Shown here: piece by piece, positions 12,150 to 23,272 of the stretch | How positions within the stretch are numbered: the first letter of the stretch is position 1 | How the letters are laid out: every line of letters starts with the position of its first letter | Assembly (NCBI GenBank): GCA_902702965.1 | Contig: CACRXP010000087.1 | Coordinates: 483,264 to 547,263 of the forward strand | Source of the DNA: Spirometra erinaceieuropaei | Taxonomy: Eukaryota; Platyhelminthes; Cestoda; Diphyllobothriidea; Diphyllobothriidae | Direction: 5' to 3' | Length of the DNA: 64,000 bases | Program-made: the position numbers and the translations under genes | The notes under the pieces: model-generated | Databases searched by the model: none | What the model saw: the letters and a program-made list of their open reading frames with translations, nothing else | What the model was told of the DNA's origin: nothing

Positions 12150-12490
12150 TGTGGCCATTCCAGTCTCCTTTGCCTTTGTCGGTAATATCATTCTGCCTAT
12201 ATATCATGCGCCGCTATGCGGCTGCTGGTTTGGCTCGAGAGAGAGCCCTTAAGGCACAACGGAACGAGTGAGTTCCGTATGAACGATCGGTGAGCGCCCC
12301 CTAACATTGTATATTCCCGATCGAAAACCGACAGGGCAACGGGCTCGTGGCCCGGTGAGTAGAGGCGTTGACTTCTAAACCAACAGGTCGCGAGTTCGAG
12401 CCTCGGGTGTTCCACACTTCGGGGTTGTATATGACTGGCTGACGACGGCTAATAAGCCAGAAATGGCCATTCCAGTCTCCCTTGTCTATT
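12150..12490 (+). mobile_element. tRNA-Arg-derived SINE, plus
   Basis: Order of parts: 'TCCTTTGCCTTTGTCGGTAA' tail piece, ATATCATGCGCCGC, GGCTCGAGAGAGAGCCC, CGATCGGTGAGCGCCCC, TTCCCGATCGAAA, then the tRNA-like head from 12338 (GGCTCGTGGCCCGGTGAG, A box; CTTCTAAACCAACAG, anticodon arm; TCGCGAGTTCGAGCCTCG, B box) and the body CTGGCTGACGACGGC... to 12484. The head resembles tRNA-Arg(UCU). This is one of the fuller units in the window. Confidence 0.8.
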
Positions 12491-12669
12491 TCAAAAGCAG
12501 ACGTATGCTCGTCAAATTGCCTTTTGAATTTTGAAATGAGACTTTTCGCAACTCTAAAATGTACATATAATGAAGTAATTGATAAGAAAGGACGAAAGTT
12601 TTTGGGAACAAAATAACTTTCATCCTTCCCTAGCTCGTCGTCAGATTTATGGGTCACGTATAAAAACAT

Positions 12670-13160
12670 TTGATTAGTCAACCATGTCTAACAAACAATT
12701 CTACTGTTGACCAAAGCCAGCGCCAATACGCGTCAACTGTATCTCGCCAGTCGGTGGACACTGACTGGTGCCGTATCCATTCGTCCTTGAGAGCTTTACT
12801 TGATACTGGTGTTTTGGCTACAGGAATTTATGGCCAATCTATATTGGCTCGACGCCAACAATACGAGTGTTTATTTGGATTAGGCCTAGACGGCAGGATT
12901 TACTGGTACCGGTAAATTTCACGACAGCCTGTCAGCTTCCATTAAGGGGCATAAAGCAAGCTGAATTTGCGCACTAGCATCGATACGAAAACAGCGCTGT
13001 GCACACTGTATGTGGACGACATATTCCCGATTGTTGATAGAAGCGAAGAAGCTGCAGATCTATTTGTTGTTGTTATAAATAGCCTGCGCGCCGAGATTAA
13101 ATTCACAATGGAAGACTATCATCCTAGTAAGCTGCCTCTCTGGATGTCCCCATGATTATA
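12670..13160 (+). pseudogene. Penelope-like reverse transcriptase fragment
   Basis: The part at 12990-13130 reads LCTLYVDDIFPIVDRSEEA and SLRAEIKFTMED, then in a shifted frame LPLLDVP-like residues. This is RT motif C (YVDD) with the following 'fP.IkFTmE.E...LPFLDv' block of Penelope-like elements. The upstream open stretch 12670-12915 may be part of the same element but is not recognisable. Both flanks are cut: SINE and unrelated DNA on the left, a foldback element on the right. Non-functional. Confidence 0.75.
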
Positions 13161-13164
13161 CAAG

Positions 13165-13920
13165 AAGACAGTAAAATCTGGCAATGGGTTTTCCACAAAA
13201 ATACATTGAAAGGTCATTACTTGCATTTCAAGAGGTTTGTACTGTCTTGAGATTTTATGCCCGAAGAAAGTGTATATTTGGATTTTAAAAAAAGTTTTCC
13301 AATTCCCGAATAATTTTGAGCTTGCTGTGCCATTGCATTAGCGTTTGGCGATTTCAGTCTACAAGGTGCATGCTTTCCGCGTAAGGAAAATCATATATTC
13401 CTCTATGTCTTTAAGAAGGTATCACAGAAAGTCCCATAATTTCGCAATGAATTCGGACTGCGTTGTGCATTTCATTAGGAACATTGGTAAAAGGACAAGT
13501 GCGGTACTGTGTGCATGGACATCGCACGGTCTTAAAAATCTCATAATTAGAAACCTTTTTAAAACCCAAATATACACTTCCTTCGGGTATAAAATATCAA
13601 GACAGTGTGATTTTCTACCAAAGGGGTAAAAGAAAGCATATTTTCGTGCATGTTTTCTATAAAATATACTTGAATTTACAAGACCATCGAAAATCAATAG
13701 GAAAAATGTATGCTACGTAAGTAGTCATTTTTTACAAAGTGCAGTTTCTGCAGAAAGTCAAAAAGAAGGGCATCCAAAAGCCGATATCCAGGCGAGTCCG
13801 AAATGCTATAGGCTTATGCTGCATACTTATCATTATTACAAACCCACCTAAGTAACCCTTCCTAATCGAAGACACATTTCAGAATTTCGGCCAACATTTC
13901 ATGAAATCGCTCACGCACTG
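13165..13920. mobile_element. Foldback MITE copy, left arm truncated
   Basis: The right end is intact (TTTCATGAAATCGCTCACGCACTG then TA at 13921-13922) and resembles the 18.1 kb element. The left arm starts within the family at about 13165, directly after Penelope-like RT sequence, so its outer 150-200 bp are missing. The central part includes the block GTGCATGCTTTCCGCGTAAG shared with 18.52 kb. No gene in it. Confidence 0.75.
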
Positions 13921-13999
13921 TACGATAAAAACGTCACGCATGGACCGTCTGCCTCAAAGCAACCTTGGTTAAAAATGACTACCCAGCGTATTTCATCCA

Positions 14000-15117
14000 A
14001 AAGTACAGTAGCCGTTTGCAGTCAAAGACTGACCGAACAGACAGTCCCAAAAGGGCCTATTATAATATTTCTATTTTTTAAAGAGGGCAATATTTCAAAT
14101 ATAATTAAGAGACAGTTACTTAACGCACATGAATACAGTAACGATGTGGCTGTATAATAAGCAGCCCTAACAAGGCCATCTTGGTTTAAAGAACGAAGGA
14201 TGCCTCGCCACTGAATGCCACCTCGAATTGTATTTATGAATTCAGATGCACTCACAGATGCCGGCACAGTGTGCACACAAAAGGTTAACTGGCGGTCAGG
14301 TCACCTGAACATTTGCTTAGATGGCTTTTGAAGCAAGAAAACAAAATTCCCCCTTCTGTTATCACAAACCATCTCCTTGGTTGCAATTACTCTGCTGATC
14401 CCAAAACGGTATTATGCGAAATTTTAGGGCACGTGCAACTAGAACATTGCGCTGTTCGGGGGAAACCCGAACTATGCAAACAGCTAGACCATGCGCTTAA
14501 CCTTAACTTGCCCTGCTGCTCCGTGGTTATTTAATTGACATAACCCATTTCGGGTTAGCTTTCCACTTTTATTTCCTCTATGTCGTTTTTAAGTAACCAT
14601 TTTCATTGATTAAACTGTGCTAAACAATGACCTTGCAGTTTTCGCATTTATTTTTTGTACATATTCGACCATATGTATGCTTCTTATTGGTTATACGTGT
14701 TGTGTAGCAACGGGCTGTCGGGAAATTTATTGATACCGGTTAATCCTGCTATTTACGCCTATTTTAAATGATCCCGAGGTGCTTCAGTCTCGCCAATCCT
14801 CCGGCGTTTGATTGTGTGTCTTTCATGCTGACAGCAATAATTATGTTCGCTAAAAAATAAAAACTTAAATAATCTGAATCGTTGCCATTCATTTTCTGCG
14901 CTACTAATATATCTCAAAATGTTTCTCGATTGATATGGAACCCGTCTAGTACCTAGCACCTAGGAAAGTGACAGGATGCCATTTGACTAGGCATTTCAAG
15001 TTCTTAGAATGTCTTACCACTGCAAATATTTCCAAACCGAAAGCCACCTTTTCTTCGGGTGTATATTTTGAAGACGTGATTTAAGAAACGTTATATTTGT
15101 TTGTGCGTTCGATAACA
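14000..15117. other. No supported gene
   Basis: AT-rich intergenic DNA between a foldback element and the Tc1-like element; a frame at 14313-14534 (+) shows no family signal. Confidence 0.5.
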
Positions 15118-15119
15118 TA

Positions 15120-15917
15120 CGGTACCTGTGCTAACTCATGAAATGTCATGAATTAACACAGGTAAACTACCTTAACGCGGAATCGGTAAACGCTACGGCT
15201 CCCAAAGTCTGATAGCGGAAAATAAAAGGCGTGTCAAAGAAATAAAGCAAGGTTTGGTTTAGAAAATATTATTTACTGAGATAAAAATAAATAATTTTCG
15301 ACAGAAGTCACATTTTCGAGAAACGCCTATATTGCAAACAAGCTAATAAAGGCTACGTATGAGGGCGTATAAAGGAGGAGGGTGCATAAAAGGGCAAAAA
15401 TAATTAAGGACAGAAGCAGATACAAAAAAACAGTACTTTGTTGATTGTCCATTTGAAGTAATAACGGCAGAAAGTCTATCAGACTTAGACATGACGAGGT
15501 TATCTATGGTGGATTGTAAAATGTAACTATTGAGTATGAAATCCAATTTTTCCTGCATTTAAAGAGTCTTCTTAGCTTTGTGCCATTTTCTTTTGACTAT
15601 TCCAAAAAGATTTTCGATAGGATTCAAATCAGGACTGTTGGCCGGGATGAAAATGGTTTGGAGGCCAATTGCGGAGAGGGTGGTTGTTGTCTAAAATGTA
15701 AGATTATATTTGCAAGCGGCATAAAATTCGTACCTCTTTAGAGCGGTGGACAGGTGCATTGTCGTGCAAAATTACAGATCCGTATCAAACTTTCCTTCAG
15801 CAAACGGCCTTTTCGTCCTTATTTCAACTAAATAAACACAAATAACAACACCAAAAATACGCTAAAGTTCCCACTAGAATTTTGACCTCGGCATTTCATG
15901 AGTTAGCACAGGTACTG
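15120..15917 (-). mobile_element. Tc1/mariner-like element, internally deleted
   Basis: The ends are inverted repeats, 25 of 26 bp identical, that include ACCTGTGCTAACTCATGAAA, and TA stands on both sides (15118-15119, 15918-15919). Inside, on the minus strand, lies a transposase remnant (separate entry). The left end is unusual: about 20 bp inside it the terminus is repeated in inverted orientation (ATTAACACAGGT), making a small hairpin. Only about 130 bp separate the right end from the second catalytic Asp region, so the N-terminal half of the transposase gene has been deleted. The subterminal words CTCATGAAATG are shared with the foldback family elsewhere in the window. Confidence 0.85.
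15430..15780 (-). pseudogene. Tc1-like transposase, C-terminal half, with probable 43-bp intron
   Basis: Minus strand, in order: VILHDNAPVHRSKE (second catalytic Asp in HDNAPVH), then IFIPANSPDLNPIENLFG (catalytic Glu of the NPIE motif), KRKWHKAKKTL, an in-frame TAA at 15559-15561, and IDNLVMSKSDRLSAVITSNG ending GQSTKY, the usual Tc1 C-terminus. The two catalytic blocks are in different frames. Removing 15691-15733, which starts GTACGA and ends CATTTTAG, restores one frame, with 33 residues between Asp and Glu (34 in classic DD34E). The first catalytic Asp and the DNA-binding domain are missing and a stop lies just upstream of the HDN block, so the gene is dead. Confidence 0.85.
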
Positions 15918-17572
15918 TATGCTTGTATATACAACGGCATCGAAGCTCGACGGAGGATATCCCATTTTATATAAGTAGCCATTCATCAAATAGCATGATT
16001 TTCGCAGTCGTTCGAGAAGATGTGCGGTCAGTAGCCGGTTTCCTGGAGTGGCTCATTATGATCAGTGTTTAAATCCCACATAAGTAACTCTTCCGAACCG
16101 ATACTACATTTCTAAAGTTCATTTAGCGTTTTATGCGACATGCCACTTGCTGTAGCTTTGAAAGGATCACTGAATCTGCCCGTTCGGTGGGGACCCATTC
16201 TACGATGCCAACAGCCTACTTCAGTACCAGCATCTGCCGGAAACCGGCTACGAATCGTATGGTATGTCCCAGGAAAAGACAGGTCAGATCAGACTAATCA
16301 TCGTGCCTAAGTTTCGGACGGTATGTCTGAATCTGGAGAACACTAGGATTATCAGTATGCTCTCAGCTTGGTGGTTCTGCATATGCCATATGCGCGGATC
16401 CCAAGATCAGGAGACGGTTTAATTGATACACCTGCGTGGTAAGACCATAAACGAGGCGAATTTCAATGAGGCTATTCAGGCGGTCCATAGTTCTGCGGAA
16501 AACATTCCCGGAGAGCCTGCCTTTGCTGTTACCCAGTTGAGAATCCGTTTGCATTTCAATGAAAGGTGATCGCCCGCAAGTGTCCGCCCCCCAAACCTGA
16601 CATGTTCTCCGTGATTCCTTCCACCCTGGAAACTGTAAATAATTTAAACCCGATGGACTTGTAAGCCCCGCATCCCAGACTCCAACCTAGAGGACTTGCC
16701 GTGTGATCAAGAATCGGCGGCTTCGTGTCGTGCTTTAAAGCCACCGAAAGAACGGAAACTACGCCAGCGTAGACCGGGGACTATCGTGTACATAACAATG
16801 TTCATTGGCGGGTGATCGCCCTCTAGAATCAGAGCAGGGGCCAAGAGGCGAGACAGAGATACAGGCCAATCCTGTAATTAAGTTCAGCGCAGCTCAATTT
16901 GTCATCCCCGCTGAATGCCGCACTCGACAAACGCAGACAGCCTACTCGCACTTCAAAGAGCGGGCGGCTTCACGAAAACGAAATATCCCCACCGCTGAAT
17001 ACACGCACACACACATACGCTATGGAGTCAGCTGCAAGGTGCTTCCGGCAATGGAGTCGCTCTGCTTGGACAATTAAATCTCCCCGCAACCGAAGTAGCG
17101 CCCTTTCTTGCACCCAGCCGCCAACGTCGTTTGGTGACGTCAAAGACAGGGGTAGAAGGCAGCATTTAACAAACAAATTTAAACACTCAAACAGCCTCTT
17201 TTCAAAAAGGAGGTATCAAGACTGACGGAGTGGGAGCATGTATGAGTCCAGTGACATATAGGGAAGATACTAAAATAGCAAGCAAGAAAAATAAAAAAAC
17301 AATACAGTGGGGATACGGGGGTGGATAAAGGCGAGGATAAGCAGAGGTAGATTTTAATAAACATGATTTTCCTGCTAATGTACTTGCGGGTCCGAAATTA
17401 GTAGAAAAAATTACAAATAGCAAATCAAAAGCTGCGTTTAGCAAACGGGGATTAACAGCATGTAAGCCTGTCCCGCCGAATGTAAATACACCTAAAGTCT
17501 GTGCCCATTAGCCGACATCGGAATGGACAGATGATTGTTGACACAAAGGTAATCAAAGAAGGCCATGCCCCC

Positions 17573-17860
17573 TCAAGGTCGCGCTTCTGCAAACGGCTGT
17601 GGCCTTGAAAAGAAGCCCGGAGAGTCAGCGGAGGCGGAGGAGGGGCTGAGGGAGGAGCGTTCAGCCGAGACGGCGAACTGGTATCCACTCTGGGAGGGGC
17701 TGGCCTTGACGGCCGCGGTGGAGGCGGAACCCTGTCGTGTCCGCCGGCCAGGGGAGGTGGAACGCCGTGAACTGGAGCGACTGGCGTACCACCGTCGGAG
17801 GGGGAATTCCAGCAGGAAGACACATGTCGCGATTAACAGCCACAGCGCACAAAGACGCAT
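17573..17860 (-). CDS. Unassigned ORF with signal-anchor-like N-terminus
   Basis: 95 codons in a local GC-rich island. It begins MRLCALWLLIATCVFLLEF, a good hydrophobic segment after a single Arg, then a Ser/Arg-rich stretch and Ala/Ser-rich residues. The other strand and another minus frame are also open across the same island, so the openness may come from composition. No domain recognised. The frame stops at 17573; a spliced continuation cannot be shown. 16.0-17.4 kb beside it holds nothing I recognise. Confidence 0.25.
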   Translation of the reverse strand: MRLCALWLLIATCVFLLEFPLRRWYASRSSSRRSTSPGRRTRQGSASTAAVKASPSQSGYQFAVSAERSSLSPSSASADSPGFFSRPQPFAEARP

Positions 17861-18083
17861 CGACCAGGCGTAAGTGCCGGATAAGTCATTGAGATAACCT
17901 TACGGAATACGAAGAGGAGGGAGGGAGGGGGGTTATTAAGGCATGAAGGCCATAATGGGTGAGATAAGCAGATGCTGATGCCCGATAGCTGAGTAGTCGC
18001 AGCGGGTGGGAACTAAGCAGGATTCGGCAACGGTATGGAGAAGGGCCCCACTTTACTGTCTATAGACTGTGATTCGTATCATA

Positions 18084-19078
18084 CAGTGCGTGACCTATCT
18101 CATGAAATGTTGGCTGAAATTCTGAAATGCGTTTTCGATTAGAAAGGATTACTTGGTCGCGGTTGTGATACTAATTATCTTAAGGCATATTCTTATAACA
18201 TTTTTGGACTCGGCAGGATGTCAGCTTTTAAATGAACTTCTTTTCAATCTCCTGTAGAAAGCGTGCTCGGTAAGAAATGACTACTTAATTAGCATGCATT
18301 CTTCCCATTGATTTTCGATGGTCTTGGAAATTCAAATATATTTTATAGAAACCACAAACAAAAATATGCTTTCTTTTAGTCAATCAATAGAGAATTACGT
18401 CTTCTTTATATTTTATACTTAAGGAAGGAATATAATTAGGTTTTAAAAAAGTTTTCTAATTGCCGAAAAATTGGGAGCCTGGTCATTCGTTGCATTAGCG
18501 CTTAGTGATTACAGTCTACAAGGTGCATGCGTTCCGCGTAAAGAAAATCCCATATTTTTCTATTTTATTAAAGAGATATCATACAGGGCCTATAAAATTT
18601 CGCAATGGATGCGGACCATGTTGTACATTTCATTAGGAGCAGTGGTAAACGGCCAGGTACGATGGTATGTGAATGGACATATCGCGGTGTTAAAGTCTCA
18701 TAATTAGAAACTTTTTTAAAACCTAATTTTACTCCTTCCTTAAATATAAAATATAAAGAAGACGTGATTCTCTATTGATTGACTAAAAGAAAGCATATTT
18801 TTGTTTGTGGTTTCTATAAAATATATTTGAATTTCCAAGACCATCGAAAATCAATGGGAAGAATGCATGCTAATTAAGTAGTCATTTCTTACCGAGCACG
18901 CTTTCTACAGGAGATTGAAAAGAAGTTCATTTAAAAGCTGACATCCTGCCGAGTCCAAAAATGTTATAAGAATATGCCTTAAGATAATTAGTATCACAAC
19001 CGCGACCAAGTAATCCTTTCTAATCGAAAACGCATTTCAGAATTTCAGCCAACATTTCATGAGATAGGTCACGCACTG
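18084..19078. mobile_element. Foldback MITE, 995 bp, nearly intact
   Basis: TA at 18082-18083 and 19079-19080 flank two nearly perfect inverted arms of about 380 bp (left 18084 to about 18460, right about 18700 to 19078). The ends read CAGTGCGTGACCTATC... and the mirror image. Inside the arms are CTCATGAAATGTTGGCTGAA and AT-rich blocks. The ~240-bp centre encodes nothing recognisable. It is the best copy of the family in this window and probably the youngest. No transposase; its termini suggest mobilisation by a Tc1/mariner enzyme. Confidence 0.9.
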
Positions 19079-19514
19079 TATGTGATTGGTGATAAGGGGA
19101 GTCTTACGGGTGAGGCAGCACACTGGAGAGTAAGCTAACGAAATGCAGGAAAACACAGAAATTGTTTGGATTTTTCCTGAAAGACTCATCGCACGCTTTC
19201 GTACAACGGAAATGAGCAAGGCAATTAAAAATAAAAAAGCAAATCCTAAAAAAATAAGCGAGTTCGAGTGATGGTTTGAAGTCATGGCAAGGGATTGTTA
19301 TTGGCAGTGTAATGTCTGCAAAGGCCTGCGAATGGATGCCAAGACAAAAGCTCATATGGCGTGATCCACAGTCTGCCGCCAGTTAAGTGGGGTCCTTCTC
19401 CATACCGTTGCCCAGGATTCATATCCTGCTGCAAATGGGCCATCATATGTCTTGGAAACTGTAGAGGATGGATGCTACAGAGGAGTAGAAGTGGAGTAGA
19501 ACTGATGTTCAAAA

Positions 19515-19680
19515 AGTGGTTAGAGGCGTTGGACTTCTAACTAACAGGTCGCGGGATCGAACCCCAAGTGTCCCACACTTCGGGGTTGGGTATGACTGGC
19601 TGATGACGGCCAATAAACCAGAAATGTTCATTCCAGTCTTCCTTGTCTCTGTCGGTAATAACATTCTGCTTAAAATGTCT
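19515..19680 (+). mobile_element. tRNA-derived SINE, head and body
   Basis: GTGGTTAGAGGCGTTGGAC, TCTAACTAACAGGTCGCGGG, ATCGAACCCCAAGTG, body CTGATGACGGCCAATAAACC to TGTCTCTGTCGGTAATAAC. The first ~15 bases of the tRNA-like head are replaced. Confidence 0.75.
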
Positions 19681-20131
19681 AATCTATCCATCCGATGACA
19701 ACGTTGCAGTCAAACAAAGTAGTACTTCGGCTGACCTTCAATGACGACAGTATGTGACAGGAATTGCTGGCCGTCACTCTTTCAGAGCGCCAAACCTAGA
19801 CCTACTGTGGAAGATCGTAGTCAACAAAAGTCAACTGAGACGTAACTGAGGACAGGGACTGTGATATAACCCTCGTCCCCGACATCGAGATCCACGCTTA
19901 CATGATTGTCACGGCAGGACGTGAGAATAGGAAGTCCCGCCTTAAACGGGTGTCGTTGGGCTAAATGCCAGGGAGGCGGGGTTTGGGCAGGGTCAGTGCT
20001 TAGGATAAATTTAAGACTAGGGCTGGAGTCAGGGTTGACTTTAGGGAATAGAAGTTAGGAGAATAGGTGCCTGTCCTGGAAATTAGCACAAGGCCTTCTG
20101 TACCACGAGGAGGGGTTCCTATTCCCCCTTC

Positions 20132-20255
20132 TCATCGGTTGCTGCTTCCTTTAGTTGGCCCCTTAAACGAGTCACTGCCTCCCTGAGAGGGGGCAACGGG
20201 TGGTGGATGTGCTGTACCAGCACAGGGGTTAAACGAGGCGTTATTGGAAGTCCGC
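20132..20255 (-). CDS. Possible C-terminal tail of the monocarboxylate transporter
   Basis: On the far side of the gap a minus-strand frame of about 40 codons ends at 20132: Ser/Pro/Gly-rich, hydrophilic, including PPPVAPSQGGSDSF. If the gap is underestimated and hides TM8-TM12, this could be the cytoplasmic tail. The N-run (241) is too short for five TMs (about 500 bp). There is no homology to rely on, so this is positional inference. Confidence 0.2.
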
Positions 20256-20496
20256 NNNNNNNNNNNNNNNNNNNNNNNNNNNNNNNNNNNNNNNNNNNNN
20301 NNNNNNNNNNNNNNNNNNNNNNNNNNNNNNNNNNNNNNNNNNNNNNNNNNNNNNNNNNNNNNNNNNNNNNNNNNNNNNNNNNNNNNNNNNNNNNNNNNNN
20401 NNNNNNNNNNNNNNNNNNNNNNNNNNNNNNNNNNNNNNNNNNNNNNNNNNNNNNNNNNNNNNNNNNNNNNNNNNNNNNNNNNNNNNNNNNNNNNNN
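20256..20496. other. Assembly gap (241 N)
   Basis: Unresolved run of N, probably interrupting the TM7 exon of the transporter. The length may be only an estimate. Confidence 0.99.
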
Positions 20497-20610
20497 GAGA
20501 TGCCAATATCCCCGTTGTCAGCGAAAACTTTGCCGACAATGTAAACAGCCAGGAGAAGATTCGCCAGGCCTGATTGGTAGTAAAGAGTGGTGACCGAGAG
20601 AATCGAGTTT
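20497..20610 (-). CDS. Monocarboxylate transporter, probable TM7 exon, cut by assembly gap
   Basis: Minus strand: acceptor TCTCCTTTAG before 20610. Entering in phase 2 (AG+A = Arg), 37 codons remain open to the gap: NSILSVTTLYYQSG, then the hydrophobic LANLLLAVYIVGKVF and ADNGDIGI. A loop followed by a TM with polar ending is what is expected at TM7 of an MCT. It is the right strand, the right order and the right phase, 2.3 kb downstream of the TM6 exon. The similarity in sequence alone is weak; the case rests on phase and position. The exon runs into the N-run, so its end is unknown. Confidence 0.55.
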
Positions 20611-22628
20611 CTAAAGGAGAATAGGGTGCGGCAGGTGAAAGCAAGGAGGACGTACAATTGAAAGTCGAGAATAATGCTCAACGCCCCTTCCCTATCTTAT
20701 CTTTATCAATCAGCCAAGGGGGGAAACAGCCGCTTCGAAACGAAAAAGAGAGAATAAGCATATCCCGCTGACCGTCCCTTCTATGACAGAAATAACATTT
20801 GCTAAGACCATTCTGGAGGAAATGAAAACTGCCCACAGTGTCTACACAAGTCTGCAAAATGTTCAGTAATTCCTGTATTTTCGGAGCATAAGTTGCCTTA
20901 TTTCCTGAGACAAGGTTTAGCCTTCAACTTGATGTGCCAACTCCCCGAGGAAGCCTAAATAATTGCTATAACTTTTGAAGTTAATTCGTGAACTATGACT
21001 TCCTGGATTTTGGGTGAGAATATTTTCGGCGACGACCTAGATTATACTCGGTGAGAATGCCCATTGAAATAGACTATCTCTTCAACATATATATGGAAGA
21101 GAATACTGAAAAAGACAAGGGAGACCGGAGTGGCCATTTCTGGCAACTCAAACGTTATATATATTGCCAATAGAAGCGAAGATTCGAGTCCCCGGACGCA
21201 AATGAGAAGAGGCGATCTTGGGAACCATGATTGTATTGTCCTGACGTTTCAAAAGCAGACAAGCTTTCATCGTCGGAAGTGTATATCGGCATAGGCAGGG
21301 ATACTGGAATAGCCAATTCTGACTTATCTGAGTCATTTGAGATGATATCCCAATCCCGGACTGCGCATGTGGGATTCGAACCAGAATCAGTCGGGCCTCT
21401 GGAGTATGCAACTATCTGCAGCGGCCTCGGGTTCGAACCTCTGACATAGAGTCCTTGGTTAGGATATCACTGGTTGATGACTTAAATAAGTAACTGGGAT
21501 ATACTAAGCTTGTTGAGCTTTAGGACCCACGCCAGATCCTTCGCAGTCAGTTGCATGGCGATCATGAATATATGCAGGAATAAGGATCGACAAACACTAT
21601 GGAGACTGAGATGGCCATTTATGGTTTATTGGCCGCCGCAGGCCAGTCATACCCGACCACAGATTTGGATAACCTGACATCTCAAACCGTATTCTAAGGT
21701 CATTAAGTGTTTGAAAGTCCAGGCCCGTTGTCTTGTTGGTTGGGATTGGGAATATTAATTACTGTCCAGAGGACGCTCATCTTGTGAATCGATGAAGGAT
21801 TAGAGCGTAGCATTAGCACCCCAGCTTGCAACTTACACCGACACTGTTTCTACTTATTTTCCCCAGGTAGTTCAGATTGCTGCAGTGTAACTTATTTTGC
21901 AATTGCCATTAAGGTGTGTGAGGTGAGTACACAGATTACAGGTGGGCGCGATATTAGCTCCCTCGTATAATTTCATTGGTACACGGCTACCAAACTTGAG
22001 AATTTATTTCTTCTCATTCGCAATGCCAGGGCGTTCGTCCTCTCTTCGATGGGTTTTGGAATAGCACTTCACAGGAATAAGTACACTACGGGGCTTCAGT
22101 CTTCTGTTAAGAACGTGTTTACCCCCGATCTGTAGAAAGAGCCATGTGCGAATTAATTTTAGACGACACTCTGGAACCTTGAGTTAATTTCAGTCACCTA
22201 TTTCTTGGGATGCATTGATTGCACTGTCTGTGCTTTCATACATTATTCTACTAGGCATTTATCAGTCAATTTAGCAGATTTTTTTACTGTTACCAAGGTA
22301 TCACGAGTTATTCGCTCGTCTTGTGCAATTTTTGCACGGTCTTCAGATGGTGGGGCTTTTGTTCATTCAAACAATTACCGTGAACCCGTATGATTTGTTG
22401 ATATTTTTTATTTGGAGAGGTGTTTTGCGGGGATTTTTATTCGGCCCGTCTGAAACCCCTATAACTCACCGATCCGGTGAGATTGGTGTCCATTTTTCAC
22501 TTTTTTCAGAGTGGTGGGTTGGGGTGGTTATGCTGTACTCTTGCCGAAAAAAAACCAAAATTCCAGTGCTACCCAAAAGTACCGTCGCGTCAGCGTATAC
22601 ACACCAAACTCACAAATGAAAAGTGTCA

Positions 22629-22777
22629 GATGTGGTTATGTTGCCCCACTTTAAGTAAACAAACCCCAACTGCCTGTAATACAGGACCGGTGGTAATGAG
22701 GGCTTTTACAGACGGGGCCAGAGAACGTACAGGCGACAGTAGTGTGTCCATCAGGTGGGGCAACATAACAACATCTT
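22629..22777. mobile_element. Short MITE, ~150 bp, GC-rich family
   Basis: Inverted ends GATGTGGTTATGTTGCCCC and its mirror GGGGCAACATAACAACATC enclose a core with ACAGGACCGGTGGTAAT and ACAGGCGACAG. Non-coding. It sits just downstream of the transporter's TM6 exon in the intron. A second copy lacking the right end is at 59695-59820. Confidence 0.75.
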
Positions 22778-22887
22778 ACCATGAAAGGCTCCCCAAAATG
22801 CAAACCGAGCCATCTATGAGGCAAAATCGCGCGGCGGGGAAAGAGGTCGTTTAAAGGGGCTGCTGACGCCACAATGAACTAACTTGC

Positions 22888-23272
22888 CTGCTGTTGGCAA
22901 TGAGGACGTCATCTCCTGTGGGCTTGAGACATTCCAACTCGCCCTCCACAATGCTGATATCCTTTTGACGCTCCTCAGAGTCCTCGCAGTCGACCTTGAG
23001 GTCAGTTGGGGGGTCTGTAGACTCGGGCGGCTCAGTCACATTCCTGGGCATGAGAGCTGCTGTGATGCAGATGTGCAGACAGAATCCAGCCATCACAAGG
23101 GTGCCCGCCCGCACTCCGTAGTTCTCCAGCAGGAAGGTGACAAAACTGGGAAAGGCCATCTGACCGACGCTAACGCCGGCCACGCTGATCCCATTGGCTA
23201 GACCGAGTTTTTTGCGGAAGCATCGGCCCACAACAGCGAAGATGTTAAAGTAGACGCAGGCGAAGGAGAAGC
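22888..23272 (-). CDS. Monocarboxylate transporter, exon TM4-TM6 and central loop
   Basis: Minus strand: acceptor CATTTTCAG before 23272; the frame joins the TM3 exon as GGGLGFSFACVYFN. It encodes VGRCFRKKLGLANGISVAG (MCT motif 'yF.krr.lAnGla.aG', cytoplasmic loop TM4/5), SVGQMAFPSFVTFLLENYG, then TM6 and ALMPRN, followed by an acidic cytoplasmic loop (CEDSEERQKDISIVEGELE). There are 127 codons plus 2 bases. The end is best placed at CAG|GCAAGT, a GC-type donor (intron starts at 22887). That site gives phase 2 and matches the next candidate exon. Without splicing the frame would run on 36 bases to a stop at 22851-22853 and make a truncated six-TM product. Confidence 0.9.

Noticed and set aside
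12338..12415. Functional tRNA-Arg gene
   Set aside because: A and B boxes are present, but the acceptor stem does not close, the anticodon arm is distorted and the same head recurs across the window fused to a common body: a SINE.
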